DNA from: Onchidella celtica
Taxonomy: Eukaryota; Mollusca; Gastropoda; Systellommatophora; Onchidiidae
DNA length: 64,000 bases
Assembly: GCA_963931925.1 (NCBI GenBank)
Contig: OZ007583.1
Location: 12,499,633 to 12,563,632, forward strand
Direction: 5' to 3'
Part shown: positions 30,738 to 42,747 of the stretch, in pieces
How positions within the stretch are numbered: position 1 is the first letter of the stretch
Layout: every line of letters begins with the position of its first letter
The notes under the pieces: generated by a model
What the model was told of the DNA's origin: nothing
What the model saw: only the letters and a program-made list of their open reading frames with translations
The model's database searches: none
Position numbers and translations under genes: made by a program

Positions 30738-31100
30738 CCCTCCCTCTCTCCCAGCCATGTATTCTTTTCCCTTTACCCCTTTCCTTACACATTCTCTCTA
30801 TCCCATACACTTTGTCTACCAAATTCCATTGTTTGTCATTCTCTCTTGTCTCTCACCCTCGAGCTTCTCCCGGCTCTTTGGGACCCTCATGTCCATTTCC
30901 TGCTTCTTCCCCTTTCAGCTCTCACTCCTTCGTTACTTCATCCTTCTTTCTCTCATTCTTATCTCTCAATAAGAGCAGGTCACTGAAAAGCTCACTCGAA
31001 CTTGAGCATAAAGAAACAAGTCAACTGTTGAGGATAAAGGATGTATGTGGTTTTATTACAACTATTCATGACACCTGGCATTGAATAAATAGCGACAATG
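30400..31100. other. Pyrimidine-rich low-complexity region
   Basis: Contains a (GT)n run (30494-30521), a (TC)n run (30692-30738) and long C/T-rich unique sequence. Open frames here arise from the base composition and are not credible genes. Confidence 0.7.
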
Positions 31101-31515
31101 TTCACGGTAACAATTCATGGTCTGACATTAAAAACGGAGACCTACACATAATGCTTACCAAAAATCAGTTCACGGCCTGTGATATTCTATAAAGGCAGTG
31201 GCTAGGTTTACTCATTACGCAGATTAGCTCATATCCCAATAGAAAAAAAAACAAAGAAGGAAAGTGCTGCTGTACGAACGGGAGTAAAGCCGAACAATGA
31301 AAAATGGTGAGTTGTGTTTACCGGCTGCCGTAAACGTAGTCACTGCCTTCTATAAAATACTAATAATGTTTACCAAAATCAGTTCACGATCTGTGCCATT
31401 CTATAAAATACTAACAATGTTTACCACAAAAACCTTTTCATGATTTTTGACATTCGTGAGAATGCTGACAATGTCTACCAAAATATTTTCATAACCTGAG
31501 ACATTCAATGAAATA
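31095..31515. repeat. Degenerate minisatellite
   Basis: Variants of AC(A/T)ATGTTTACCAAAATCAG, TTCA(C/T)G and GACATTC-TAAAATAC recur about every 55-65 bp. Units are heavily diverged, so this is an old array. Confidence 0.5.
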
Positions 31516-31648
31516 CCGATAAGGCACAGCTCACATAGGACGACACGCGAAACGAGAAACGCGAAACCCCGAAACGCGAAACACCTCACGCCACACGTCA
31601 CCTCATCACATAGGCCTAGTCATGCACTCACGTAGGCCAGTTGACAAA

Positions 31649-31700
31649 ATGGATTCCTCAGATGAAGACACATTGATTGCATTTTTTTTCTTTAATTTTG
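31649..31700 (+). pseudogene. Start of Harbinger transposase exon
   Basis: ATG at 31649 opens a frame reading MDSSDEDTLIAF. This acidic start is typical of animal Harbinger transposases as I recall them. The frame then enters T-rich sequence and is lost at the LINE insertions. It is short, so the call depends on the matching piece at 38500. Confidence 0.45.
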
Positions 31701-31784
31701 CTGTTTTAACGTTTAATTTCTGTCTTACAGTATGTTATGTGTGTGTATCTACGTATACAATGTATGTCTAGCAGAGAGAGAAGG

Positions 31785-31915
31785 TGAGAGAGAGAGAGAG
31801 AGAGAGGGGGTGAGTTGCTGATGGAGAGAACAAGACTTTCTGTAAAGCGCCTAGAGCAAATTATTTGGATTGGGCGCTATTTTAATGATCTTCATTATTA
31901 TTATTATTATTAGTG
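31785..31915 (+). repeat. (ATT)n-tailed SINE/LINE 3' end, forward copy
   Basis: A GA-rich run (31783-31806) is followed by TGTAAAGCGCCTAGAGC, GGGCGCTATTTTAATG and (ATT)n. It is the same block as at 4870-4950. Confidence 0.6.
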
Positions 31916-32047
31916 TTATTGCATAGCTGCTAAATGTTTCAAAACTCTGCTCAGCTGAGAAACAGAGTGTGCTCTCATCAGAACTCTCCTCAAAATTGGA
32001 TTGCGTGACTTTTGACCCTGAGAACATTGAACAGAGCTGGACTGACC

Positions 32048-32170
32048 TAAATAATAATAATAATAATAATAATAAATTACATTTATATAGCGCATTTCCA
32101 ATAAATGCTCAATGCGCTTTACAAGTAATAAAAACTCATTCCTCTCTCTCCCACACTCCCTCTCCCCACA
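32048..32170 (-). repeat. (ATT)n-tailed SINE/LINE 3' end, inverted copy
   Basis: (AAT)n followed by TTATATAGCGCATTTCC and ATGCGCTTTACAAG, then a CT-rich run. It is the reverse complement of the block at 31785-31915, about 130 bp away, forming a large imperfect inverted repeat. Confidence 0.6.
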
Positions 32171-32251
32171 CACTCTTGCGCCAGCAGCACAGTTGGTTTT
32201 CCTGTCCGCAAGCACCAGGACTGGTTCAATGATAATGATAATGAAATCAAA

Positions 32252-34402
32252 GTGCTCATCAAAGAAAAAAATAGTCTCATCCAAGCTCACTGCAGTGACC
32301 CCTCTTCCACAGCAAAAGCTGATGCACTGCGTGCATGTAAGGGTGTACTCCAGAAGAAGCTGAGGAAAATGAAAAATGACTGGCTTGAAGAGCGAGTAAG
32401 AGAAACTCAGAAATATGCCGACACAAACAACACTAGAAAGTTCTTTGAGAGCCTCCGAGCTGTGTTTGGACCATCCCGCTCTGGCACTACGCCTCTTCTT
32501 GTGTCAGATGGTTCAACACGCATTGTTGAATTGAATGCCATAACTCAGCGTTGGGCAGAACATTTCGGAGGTGTGCTAAATCGGTCATCAAATATAAATA
32601 CTGAGTCCATTGACCGCCTCCCTCAGACTCCTATTAATGCAGCTCTTGCCAAGCCATTCACAGCAAATGAGACCCGAACTGCCACAAATCAGATGTCCTT
32701 TAACAAATCACCAGGCGTGGATTCAATTCCTGCTGAGGTGTATGCCTTCGGTGGAGAAAAGCTTACTGAAAGGTTGACCGAGTTGTTCAATCATATGTTG
32801 AAAGCAGGGAAGCTGCCACAGGACTTCAAAGATGCTTCAATCATCCATCTGTACAAAAACAAAGGGGACAGCCAAGTCTGTGACAACCATCGGGGAATCT
32901 CTCTACTTTCAATTGCTGGCAAAATATTGGCAAGAATGCTTCTGAATCGCCTTTTTGATCACCTCTCGTCAAATGACTTGCTTCCCGAGAGCCAACGTGG
33001 CTTTCGTAAAGAGAGGGGAACGGCGGATATGATTTTTGCTGCCAGACAGATTCAGGAAAAATGCATGGAACAAAATAAAGCGCTGTATATCACATTTGTT
33101 GACCTCACAAAAGCATTTGACACAGTGTGTCGTGAAGGCCTCTGGAAAATCTTGGCGAAGTTTGGGTGTCCACCCGAATTCATCACAATAGTGCGCCAGT
33201 TTCATGATGGCATGCAAGCTGCAGTCAAAAGCAACGGCAGTGTTTCAGAGCCCTTTGCTGTCACAAATGAAGTAAAACAGGGTTGTGTCTTAGCCCCAAC
33301 TCTGTTCAGCACCATGTTCTCTGCAATGCTACAAGAAGCCTTTAGCTCTCCTCCTCAAGGGGTAAGCATCAAGTAACGAACTGATGGCAGTCTATTCAAC
33401 CTCAGGAGACTTCAGGCAAAAACCAAAACCAAAAGTACTCAAGTCTGTGACCTACTATTTGCTGATGATTGTGCACTTCTGGCACACGATGAGGATAGCA
33501 TGCAAAACTGTGTTGATAAGTTCTCTAGTGCCTGTGACAACTTTGGCCTCACAATAAGCACAAAGAAGACGGAAGTGCTCCATCAGCCTACTCCAGACGA
33601 CAAGTATCCTGTGACCCCAAATATCAAAGTCCATGACAGTCTTCTGAAGGTGTCGGAGAACTTCACCTATCTTGGCAGTACACTGTCTTCCGCGGCTCGT
33701 GTTGATACTGAAATTCTCTCAAGAATCAGCAAAGCCAGCTCTGCATTTGGCAGGCTTCGAAAGAGAGTATGGGATGTCGCCGGCATTCGCACAGACACTA
33801 AGCTGAAAGTGTACAATGCTGTGGTCCTTCCCACCCTACTCTATGGGGCTGAAACCTGGACAGTGTACCAATCGCATGCCAGAAAGCTAAATCACTTTCA
33901 TCTGGCCTGCCTTAGAAAGATCCTAAGGATCAAATGGCAGGATAAAATTCCAGACACTGAGGTCCTCAATCGTGCCAAGGAATTGAGCATCTTCAGCCAC
34001 CTGAAAAAAATTCAGCTACGTTGGGCAGGACATGTTGTCAGAATGCCCGACTCCAGACTCCCTAAGCAAATCTTCTTCTCTGAGCTCTCCAATGGAACGA
34101 GGAATGTTGGGGCCCCAAAGAGACGTTACAAAGACACTCTCAAGCAATCACTGAAGGCCTTTGCCATTGATGTGAGTGAGTGGGAAAAGCTCTCGCTTGA
34201 TCGTGCAAATTGGAGGGCGGCCCTTACCAGAGGCAGCAAAGCATGGGAAGCTGACAGAGTCCAGCAGGCTATCAAAAAAAGAGAACGGCGCAAGAAAAGG
34301 CCCAGTGGTACTGAACCAACGGAGCACTCTTGTCATTTATGCGGAAGGGTCTGCAGGGCAAAAATAGGACTTATCAGTCACATGAGAAGCCATAAGTCAT
34401 GA
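32252..34402 (+). pseudogene. Non-LTR retrotransposon A: reverse transcriptase and C2H2 finger, 5' truncated
   Basis: The frame is open from 32252 to a TAA at 33374-33376, then continues in the same phase to 34402, so there is a single nonsense change. RT blocks include SPGVDSIPAEV, IIHLYKNKGD, HRGISLLSIAGKI, QRGFRKERGTADM, FVDLTKAFDTV, KQGCVLAPTLF and the catalytic LLFADDCAL near 33455. The C-terminal part has RWAGHVVRM and ends with a C2H2 finger (CHLCGRVCRAKIGLISHMRS). The endonuclease is missing through 5' truncation, the usual outcome of incomplete reverse transcription. It is related to, but a different family from, the element that follows. Confidence 0.85.
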
Positions 34403-35223
34403 AAGAACAGTCTTTCCATTCTGTCCTCTGTGTCCTTTAGTTCTCTTTATTGTCCATGTGTTGAAATTCTCAACAATTTCTGTTCTTTATTCCTCTGGTG
34501 TTGTTAAGGTCATCATCATACCTGATGGACGAACTATTATTATTTCATTATTATTGCATGACAGTGTGCAATACTACCTGGTACTGTCCGCACTGCCTTG
34601 TGTGTGACTTGGGAGTGTCAAAGGCTGGGGGAGAAAACCCTGATAAAAAACCGCACTGCCTTGTGTGTGACTCGGGAGAGTTAAAGGCTAGGGAGTAAAC
34701 CCAAACAAAATCCGATGGGAGGGACCCCAAGGCAGTTGGTGGGGAGGTCTGTTCCAATCCATCCTCTGGCATCCCCTGCAGCTCCATGCGATTCCAAACG
34801 TATTGGCTATGCCTTTCCCTTGGATTAAATCTGTGGAGAAGAGAGGGGGTCTGTGCAAAATGGGCTAGGCACAGGTTCCATACTTTTTGCCCAGGCTAAT
34901 GCAGCATACAGAGGGAGAACACTGCCAACCTGGGCAAATACAGAGTACAAAACCCATGCCCAAAAAGCTCTCACAGCTCTATGTCAACACGGAGATGTCA
35001 CTCTGTCATGGGTAATGCCATGAAAACAACAAGGGGAGGGGCAGTTACCGGTTTTAAGTTTTCCCAAATTGGCGAAGGGGAAGGCGCCAGGGGCCTCTTC
35101 TATCGGTGGGAGTGACTATTTAGTTACACTGGTCAGCTACCGCCCGCCTTAAGCTGAGCAGCCCTCAGCCAGTTGGGTGCCGACCCGCCACATCTGCCTG
35201 CCTCATTGGGTACATGGGGATAG
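34403..35223 (+). other. 3' end of LINE A and 5' region of LINE B
   Basis: LINE A appears to end in TTATTATTTCATTATTATTG near 34535-34555. Then follows a two-copy 63-bp duplication (CCGCACTGCCTTGTGTGTGAC at 34589 and 34652) and a G/C-balanced leader leading into LINE B. No gene is seen. Confidence 0.45.
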
Positions 35224-38200
35224 ATCAAAAATCGAAAAGTTGATGTAAATGATGTACCTCGCTCAAAACGAAAAAACCAAATAAAAATTAGCACTTGGAA
35301 CGTTAGGACCATGTGCCCTGGACTTGACCAAAACATCGATATGACGAAGAACGACTCATTAAGAAAAACTGCAATAATAGACAAAGAATTGCTTAGGCTG
35401 AAAGTGGACATCGCAGCTTTACAAGAAACCAGACTGGCAGGTACTGGTACACTCAAAGAGCAACACTACACATTTTTTTGGAAAGGACTTGACTCGAACC
35501 AACCTCGACGTCATGGTGTTGGCTTTGCCATCAACAATCGCCTGCTCAGTTCCATCAACACACCCACTGGAAAGTCTGAAAGACTCATTTCCCTAAGATT
35601 ACGCACAAAAACTGGTCACACCAACATAATCTGTGTTTACGCACCAACGCTTATGTCATCAGCAGACGATAAGGACCAGTTCTACAACTTGCTAAACGAA
35701 ATGTATGCCACCATTCCGAAAAACGAATCAGTAGTTCTCTTAGGAGACTTCAACGCAAGAGTTGGCGCGGACCATCAGTCTTGGCCTGTTTGCCTAGGAC
35801 ACCACGGCATAGGCAAAATTAACGAAAATGGACAGCGTCTCCTGGAATTCTGTTCACAAAATGACTTGTGCATTACCAACACCTTCTTCAAATTGAATGA
35901 CTCAAAGAAAGTTACGTGGCAACACCCAAGATCAGGACATTGGCATCAATTGGACTTGATTATCACCAGAAGGAAAGATCTGAACACGGTTAAATCAACA
36001 AGGAGCTTCCACAGCGCTGACTGCGATACAGACCACGCCCTTGTGATCAGCAAAATGCATACAAAGCCAATGAGAATATTTAGGAGCATCACGAAACGAC
36101 AACCCAAATTAAACATTACAAAAGCAAAACAAGAAGACTGTAAGAACGCTTTCACAAGAGAATTTAATAACATCCCGGTAAATGATATGGAATCACCAAG
36201 CGTGGATGAAACATGGAACACAATTAAGACCAACATATATAACAGTGCCTCAACAGCTTATGGTACAAAGCCATCTTTCAGACATGATTGGGTTGAAGAA
36301 AACTCCACCACACTTCTTCCCCTATTAGAAGAAAAGAGGAAAATGATGCTTGAATACAAGAAAGATCGCTCCCAAAGCAACAAAGACAAATTCAAACACA
36401 TCAAGGCAAAGGTTCAAAGTGAAACAAGAAAATGCGCCAATGAGTACTGGACCAACTTATGCTCTGAAATTCAATCGGCCTCTGATGCAGGAGACTCCAG
36501 AAACATGTATGAAAAGATTAAAGTTGTACTAGGACCAACCATTTCAAAAAGTGCCCCCATCAAGACAGAAAACGGCCAAGAACTTACCGACAAGAAGGAA
36601 CAACTGGAGAGATGGGTCGAACATTATTCCAAACTATATGCAAACGAAAAGCCAGCAAATCAAGGCTTAGAAGAAGCAGTCCCAAAGCTACCTGAAATGA
36701 CGGATCTGGATGTGGAACCAACAATGAAAGAACTCTCTGAAGCCATCCAGGATATGAAAAATGGAAAAGCTTGTGGAGAGGATAACATTCCAGCTGAAGT
36801 CCTCAAAGAAAACCTTGAAATACTATTACCACACCTATACCACCTACTAATCGTGTGCTGGAAAACTGGAACAATTCCATCCGACATGAAAAATGCAAAA
36901 ATTGTAACTCTTTACAAGAATAAAGGAGACAAAGGGGATTGTAACAATTACCGCGGCATATCATTGATGAGTATTACAGGGAAAGCGTTCGCCAAAATCA
37001 TACTCAAACGATTACACGGGCTCGCTGAAAGAATCTTACCAGAATCCCAATGCGGATTCAGAGCAGAACGATCAACTGCAGATATGATATTTACAGTCCG
37101 TCAACTACAGGAAAAATGCAGAGAACAAGGAAAACCACTGTACATGGCTTTCATAGATCTGACAAAAGCCTTCGACACCGTAAGCAGACCATCGCTTTAC
37201 ATTGTACTGAAGTCCATTGGATGTCCACCACAGCTATTGAAGCTGATCATCTCCTTTCATGACGACATGAGTGCATGCGTCCAGTTTGACGGAAACATCT
37301 CAGGTAAATTTGCAGTGAAGACCGGAGTAAAACAAGGTTGTGTACTGGCACCAACTCTATTTGGAATTTACTTTGCAGCACTCCTACAGTTCGCTTTTCA
37401 AGACTCCACAGATGGTATTTTCATCCGAACAAGATCAGATGGGTCTCTGTTCAACTTGGCCAGGTTAAAAGCAAAATCAAAGACTCGAGAAATCATGCTG
37501 CGTGGACTCCTCTTTGCAGACGATGCTGCAGTAGTAGCCCAAAACAACGAACAACTGCAAAATATGATGGACTTATTGTCAAATGCATGCGACCTCTTTT
37601 CCTTGACAATTAGTGTTAAAAAGACAGAGGTAATCGGACAAAGTACACTATCTCCTCCCGACATTTCATTGAACGGCAACAAGATCAACTCAGTTGAAAA
37701 GTTTACCTATCTTGGCTCCATAGTAACAGCATCACTATCCCTGGATGAAGAACTAAACGCCAGAATTGGGAAAGCAGCTACAACTTTTGGCAGGTTATCT
37801 CAGAGAGCTTGGAACAACAAAAAGCTGACACTAAAGACCAAAATTCTTATTTATCAAGCTTGTGTCATCAGTACCTTGTTTTGTATAGCTGCGAAACGTG
37901 GACCACCTATACAAGACACGAAAAAAGATTAAACAGCTTCCATCTTCGCTGCCTGCGGAAAATCATGGACATCAGATGGCAGGACAAAATCACCAACAAC
38001 AAAGTTCTCAAACGAGCAAAGCTCACCTCAATTCAAGCAACACTGAGAACAAGACGACTCAGGTGGATAGGACATGTCAAAAGAATGGATGATAGTAGAA
38101 TCCCAAAGCAGATACTGTATGGTGAGCTAAAAGAGGGAAAACGTCAAAGAGGTAGACCAAAACTACGTTTCAAAGATATCTGCAGGACCACACTGAAAGA

Positions 38201-38456
38201 TTTTGGGATCGATGAAAAATCATGGGAAAATGTGGCAGAAGATCGAACGACCTGGAAGGGAGCCGTCAGGAAAGGTGCTGCCAAATTTGAAAAAAATCAA
38301 AGAGAAATTAGGGAAGAAAAAAGACAGAAAAGGAAGGAAAAGACAAATGAAGTCACAAACGAAGGCGAGTATATGTGCTCACTCTGTGACCGAAGATGTA
38401 AATCGAATATCGGACGGATTAGTCATGAGAGGAGCTGCTCTCTTCATCTGTCTTGA
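35224..38456 (+). pseudogene. Non-LTR retrotransposon B: endonuclease, reverse transcriptase and C2H2 finger, one frameshift
   Basis: The frame is open from about 35224, with STWNVRT (35293 onward) marking the endonuclease start before the first ATG at 35311. Endonuclease blocks are LQETRLAG, LLGDFNARVG, HQLDLIITR and a final DTDHALV. The RT has KNGKACGEDNIPAEV, YRGISLMSITGK, QCGFRAERSTADM, FIDLTKAFDTV, KQGCVLAPTLFG and catalytic LLFADDAAV near 37512. A one-base frame change near 37885 leads into the C-terminal segment (LRCLRKIMDIRWQDKI, RWIGHVKRM) and a C2H2 finger (CSLCDRRCKSNIGRISHERS). About 1070 codons, essentially full length apart from the one indel. Confidence 0.88.
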
Positions 38457-38499
38457 AGTCAGAAAATGCTGCAAAGACCGTCTGCAAAGACGAAAAGGG

Positions 38500-38772
38500 T
38501 CGTATATATATATTGAGAAAGATAAGAAAAAGGAGAAAACGCAGCATTTCGTGCCGTGAACATTTTATGTTAAGGAGTACAAGAGGAGAATTTCAAATAA
38601 CATTCTACTCATTGATGGGGCGTAAGGACGAGACATTGTTCTTTAATTACATAAGAATGTCATACCAAACCAGTAACGAACTCAAGTCACTGGTGCTGCC
38701 ACGTTTACAACCTGTAGGTTGTAACTGGCGTGACCCAATATCAGCCGAAGAAAAACTAGTCTTGGCTCTCAG
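38500..38772 (+). pseudogene. Harbinger transposase exon fragment with splice donor
   Basis: The frame reads KIRKRRKRSISCREHF, then GEFQITFYSL, FFNYIRMSYQTSNEL and ISAEEKLVLALR, the arrangement of the N-terminal region of PIF/Harbinger transposases. It ends at a consensus donor (CTCAG then GTGAGTAA at 38773). No downstream exon is found, so the catalytic domain is absent. Confidence 0.6.
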
Positions 38773-39109
38773 GTGAGTAAAAAAAAAAAAATCGCTAAAA
38801 TAAACCTATCCTCATCATCAACAACAACAACAACAACAACAACAACCGCAACAACAGGAAGAAGAAGAGGAATAACAATGCAGTAGCAGAATAATGCGCT
38901 TCACTGCAGTTGCAAAGGAAATTACAAGAAACGCGACACGAAAAGTGAACATGTTCACTTTGCCTCCTCACGTCAACACACGCGTTTCGCGTTTCTGGCG
39001 TGTCGTTACCTCCTATGTGCACATTGCCGTTTAAATCATTGTTACCACTTTTGTTCTCACGCATGAGGCGTTTCCTGTTTCGCGTTTCTTCCTATGTGAG
39101 CTGGGCCTT

Positions 39110-41083
39110 ATGTTCACTAACATAATTGAAACGCTACTTGACATTCAAGTGATCAAGTAGTGTCCGTCCATGTATTCTTTTATGGGACATATCTGACCAA
39201 ATAATTACGGTAAACGCATGTCATATCACACACAACACACACACATAAAAATAAAATGCACATCTGCACACACGCCTATATTGTCTTTATCATCTTTTCA
39301 CAGAATAAGTGACGACATGTCCAGATACAAATATACCAATACATTATATCATTTTAAAAATTGTGTCACTGAGTGTGGTTTAAGTGGTGAGTTAGACAGC
39401 AGAAAAAATAATGGAAGGCAGTAATGAGTGATGTGACTCTATAACGGAGATAAAAGATGTCGGAGATGATGACAATGTTGAAAGAGATGACAAAAATGCG
39501 TCCCCTTAAAATGACAAGGTTCTAACTCTACTCCCATCAACTTTTGGGAAGTCGAAAATTGAAGTTTAGAAGTTGTGTGCAGCCAAGAAGTAAAGAGAGG
39601 ATGAATGGTGGTCATATTCAATGAACTTCCATTCTAACATGATTTCTGCATGTGTTTCCATATTTGATAAGATCCAATGATAGTGCTTATACTACAGAAT
39701 TTTGCAAGGAATTTACCACACATATTTCTGAATTCAGTAACTCTGTCACGAATTTTCTGTGTACAAATACCCAGTGCACACATAACCAGTCAGTATGATC
39801 ACTTCACAGTCTTACCCTGGTTCGTTAAAATACATACATCTATACACAAACAAACCCACGCGTACTGACATATTCACACCCACACCTTCACACATATACA
39901 CACCTTTTCACAGTCATACACACACACAACACACATAAACACATACACATAAACACTGGAATTCAAAAATACACAAACACAATACAGATACAATATAGTG
40001 AATGAATACGTCTCATTCTTGTAGCACATTTTGGCTGTGGCAGTTCATTTTGCTGAACAACATATCCACGGACCCGTGGTAAATTGCCGTAACTCGACAA
40101 GTTTCTAAGTACCGACACTGCTGAGGGAGCGGAGAGGGGGGGGGGGGACACTTTGTAGAGCAAAGGCAAGAAATTGTTGAAACGCCCCAAACATAAAATC
40201 GAAGTTATAGATCTATACATGTACCTGGATCGAAGAGGTGGTTTGAGATATCGTGGATGTTACAGATCTTGGGCTATCTGAGTTGAGATAAATGATTGTC
40301 ATAAAAAAAAAAGGGTGAAGCAGTGGAAGCCAGATTACACTGCTGCTGGTGTTAAAAGAAATCACCTGAAGGACGATATGGTGTAAAACAAAAGTCTGAA
40401 ACTAGAAGGATGGCGAGACAGCCTTGTGTGGGTTGATTTTTAATACCTTTCCTACTGTTTTCTTTAAAAATCTAATGAAAACGATGGTGTTATTTGATAA
40501 TTACATTTAATCATGTCATAGTAAGGCCAGATAGCAAAACTGACCGAGTTGTTAATGCAACCATATTTGCAATCCTGTTTTTCAAGAGGTGTACCGTGTA
40601 ATTTCATGTCTTTTCTCTAGATAACCCCCCCCCCCCCCCCACCCCGGGGAAAAATGTTTAATTAACTGATTAATTATTATGAGCCTAATGATTTATGTTG
40701 GGGGGGGGGGCGTGGGGGACGCTACTAAGAAGTGTGCATTTTATTATAATTATGTTTCATTGATGCAGTTTATTTCAAAATGGACTGGTCTGTAGCCGGG
40801 ATCATCTAATTCCATTTTCCATACCTAATTTGTATTTTCCGAAGCAGAATAGTTTTTCTTTCAGCCTCAACTGAAAGACAATAATTATGTCAATAGAAAT
40901 GGGCGATGTCTAAGACACAAGTGTGAGGAATCAGGGGACACAGCTAGCATGTGAATAAAATATATATATTAGCTCACAGGTTTTAAGCTTGCCCTTGCTG
41001 CTGACAAAAGAACAGTCATTCGCTTAGGGACATGATTTATTGTGATTGATGTGATCAAGTTAAATTTATTTGGTTTGTTTCAG
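39110..41083. other. Non-coding stretch with simple repeats
   Basis: Holds a CA-rich tract (39225-39245 and 39835-39955), a G run (40134-40147), a C run (40626-40640) and another G run (40699-40711). No convincing gene or mobile element was recognised. Confidence 0.5.
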
Positions 41084-41149
41084 TTATGTCACCCAGACTG
41101 TGCAGTATCCCCAAGTGAAGCAAATCATCGACTGGTTTGACAATACCAG
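41084..41149 (+). CDS. Candidate exon of a GT14-like (core-2 type) glycosyltransferase
   Basis: The 66-bp segment is bounded by a strong acceptor (TTGGTTTGTTTCAG) and a donor (CCAG then GTACCT). Its one open phase reads YVTQTVQYPQVKQIIDWFDN followed by T, which resembles the region before the catalytic segment of core-2 GlcNAc-transferases, where a short exon ends near such a block. No neighbouring exons were identified in the window. The call rests on one short exon and recall of the family. Confidence 0.35.
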
Positions 41150-41159
41150 GTACCTTTAG

Positions 41160-42318
41160 TCACCGTACCCGGATATGTGTGTATACAAACTCACTGTCCT
41201 CAAGTAAGGGTACGCCCACTTTGGGCGCGCATATCCCAGTGATGTAGACATCATCAAGCCAGATGGGCTTCTCTCTGAGAGCTGCTTGATACAGTCGTTG
41301 GACAGTGGTATTCGGATATCCTAATAGCCCACCCGGGGCATAGCTGGGAAGTACGGCGTCAGGATATTCTTTCTCCGACAAGTAATTCTTATGTTTCTTA
41401 CTCCTTATCGGTTTCCTGTTCTCTCTTCTCATTCCCAATATGAAATTATCGAAACTTTTCCTCGTCCGTTTCATAGAGGTCACCAATTTATCAGGATTGA
41501 TTCTGACGTCATCATCTGACCTGATGACGTATTGTGCATGGAAACAAAATGTAGACGCCCATTTCAACATGGACACCGCCTTCAATCGAATATTTTTATA
41601 AACGTCCTGAAAATCTTCCTGAACGATATCTCCAAATTTGTTTACTTCCATATTAACTTGTTCTTGGATCAGCACACTGCCATTTCCAATCGGCTTGCTC
41701 AGAAAAAATAACAGCTTGGCGCTATGGTTCGACTTTCTGACATATTCACCTAAACGTCCAGAGCGAATTTTTTGGCGTCTGTTGAAATTCGCCAGAGCAG
41801 AGGGCGTTGCAAACAGTACTTCCGGTTGACCTTTTAAGCACGGCTGGGCCGGAGAATGAATATATTTGAAGTCATGATTGTTGATCACCGGTTCAGATAA
41901 GAAAGAAATCACAGACTTGTCGTTCTACAACTGACCGCATTCCCTGATTCTGTTTAAGCAAGATAAATAGTTCTAGTATTGAAATCTGTGAGGAGTTATT
42001 CTTCTTTGAGGTGTTACCTCCCTTGATGGGGAGAAGGTCGTTGCTCTTCTTCAGATGTTCTTGTACGTAAGTCAACATGGAATGCAACGGAAACTTCTTA
42101 GCCACAGTTCTGATGGCTTGCCCATCTGCTGCTTTTAAATTGTTTATTACCTCTCTCTCTATCGTAATGCCCACGTATTCATCCTCTGAGGCCAACATGT
42201 CCTGTTCACTCGGGTGTATTCTGAACATGACACTCAGGCTGGTCACAATGGAGAGAACCAGCATAACGATGACCATCAGATTAAGGGCTGACTGCTTCAT
42301 TCTTCTCATGTTAAACAT
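41160..42318 (-). pseudogene. Family-31 beta-1,3-galactosyltransferase-like gene, one frame break
   Basis: A type II Golgi enzyme that would transfer galactose or GalNAc/GlcNAc to glycans. The first frame (42318-41893) gives a short cytosolic tail, a membrane anchor at residues about 12-32 (LMVIVMLVLSIVTSL) and a stem. The second (41912-41160) gives the catalytic domain: PEVLFATPSALANFNRRQKI, an RSDDDVR motif carrying the metal-binding DxD (about 41508-41516), YAPGGLLGYP and WLDDVYITGICA. The two overlap by 20 bp and need a one-base change within about 41893-41925; there is no room for an intron. The C-terminus (THIRVR) seems somewhat short. Without the break it is a single-exon gene, usual for this family in invertebrates. 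Confidence 0.75.
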
Positions 42319-42479
42319 AGTAAAGGGAATAATCCTTGTTATGCATTCATTACTTCGCCTGACGTGACTGCAAAAAAAAAAGAAAAAAAGTCATTATTGT
42401 ATGAAAATCCCACAACAAAGAACAAAGATAAATAAGTGGCCCCAAACTTCTCTCCGCTGGTCTACAAAATTTCCTGGTA

Positions 42480-42745
42480 ATTTGATCTAAAGAGGCAATA
42501 TAATCTAGAAGCAATATTAATCTAAACAGGCAATATAATCTAGAAGCAATATAATCTAAAGAGGCAATATAATCCAGAAGCAATATAATCTAAAGAGGCA
42601 ATCTAATCTAGAAGCAATATAATCTAAAGAGGCAATCTAATCTAGAAGCAATATAATCTAAAGAGGCAATCTAATCTAGAAGCAATATAATCTAAAGAGG
42701 CAGTCTAATCTAGAAGCAATATAATCTAAAGAGGCAATATATTAA
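42480..42745. repeat. Minisatellite, about 36-bp unit
   Basis: Repeats of AATATAATCTAAAGAGGCAA alternating with TCTAATCTAGAAGC, about seven copies, the middle ones nearly identical. It directly abuts the SINE at 42748. Confidence 0.85.
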
Positions 42746-42747
42746 TC

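Larger units (their letters stand above)
31521..39109 (+). mobile_element. PIF/Harbinger DNA transposon remnant, split by two LINEs
   Basis: Inverted ends AAGGCACAGCTCACATAGGA (31521-31540) and its complement with one mismatch (39090-39109) enclose the region; similarity extends inward through GAAACGCGAAAC-type runs. The flanks are T before and A after the ends, so a TA or T(A/T)A target is possible. Inside, the start of a Harbinger-type transposase (31649) and a later part of the same exon (about 38500-38772) are separated by non-LTR elements. Exons for the catalytic DDE domain are missing between 38773 and 39090, so this was already a deleted copy or lost them later. Confidence 0.6.

Noticed and set aside
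42350..42583. A minus-strand frame rich in repeated YIASLDYIAS
   Set aside because: It is the translation of the 36-bp minisatellite.
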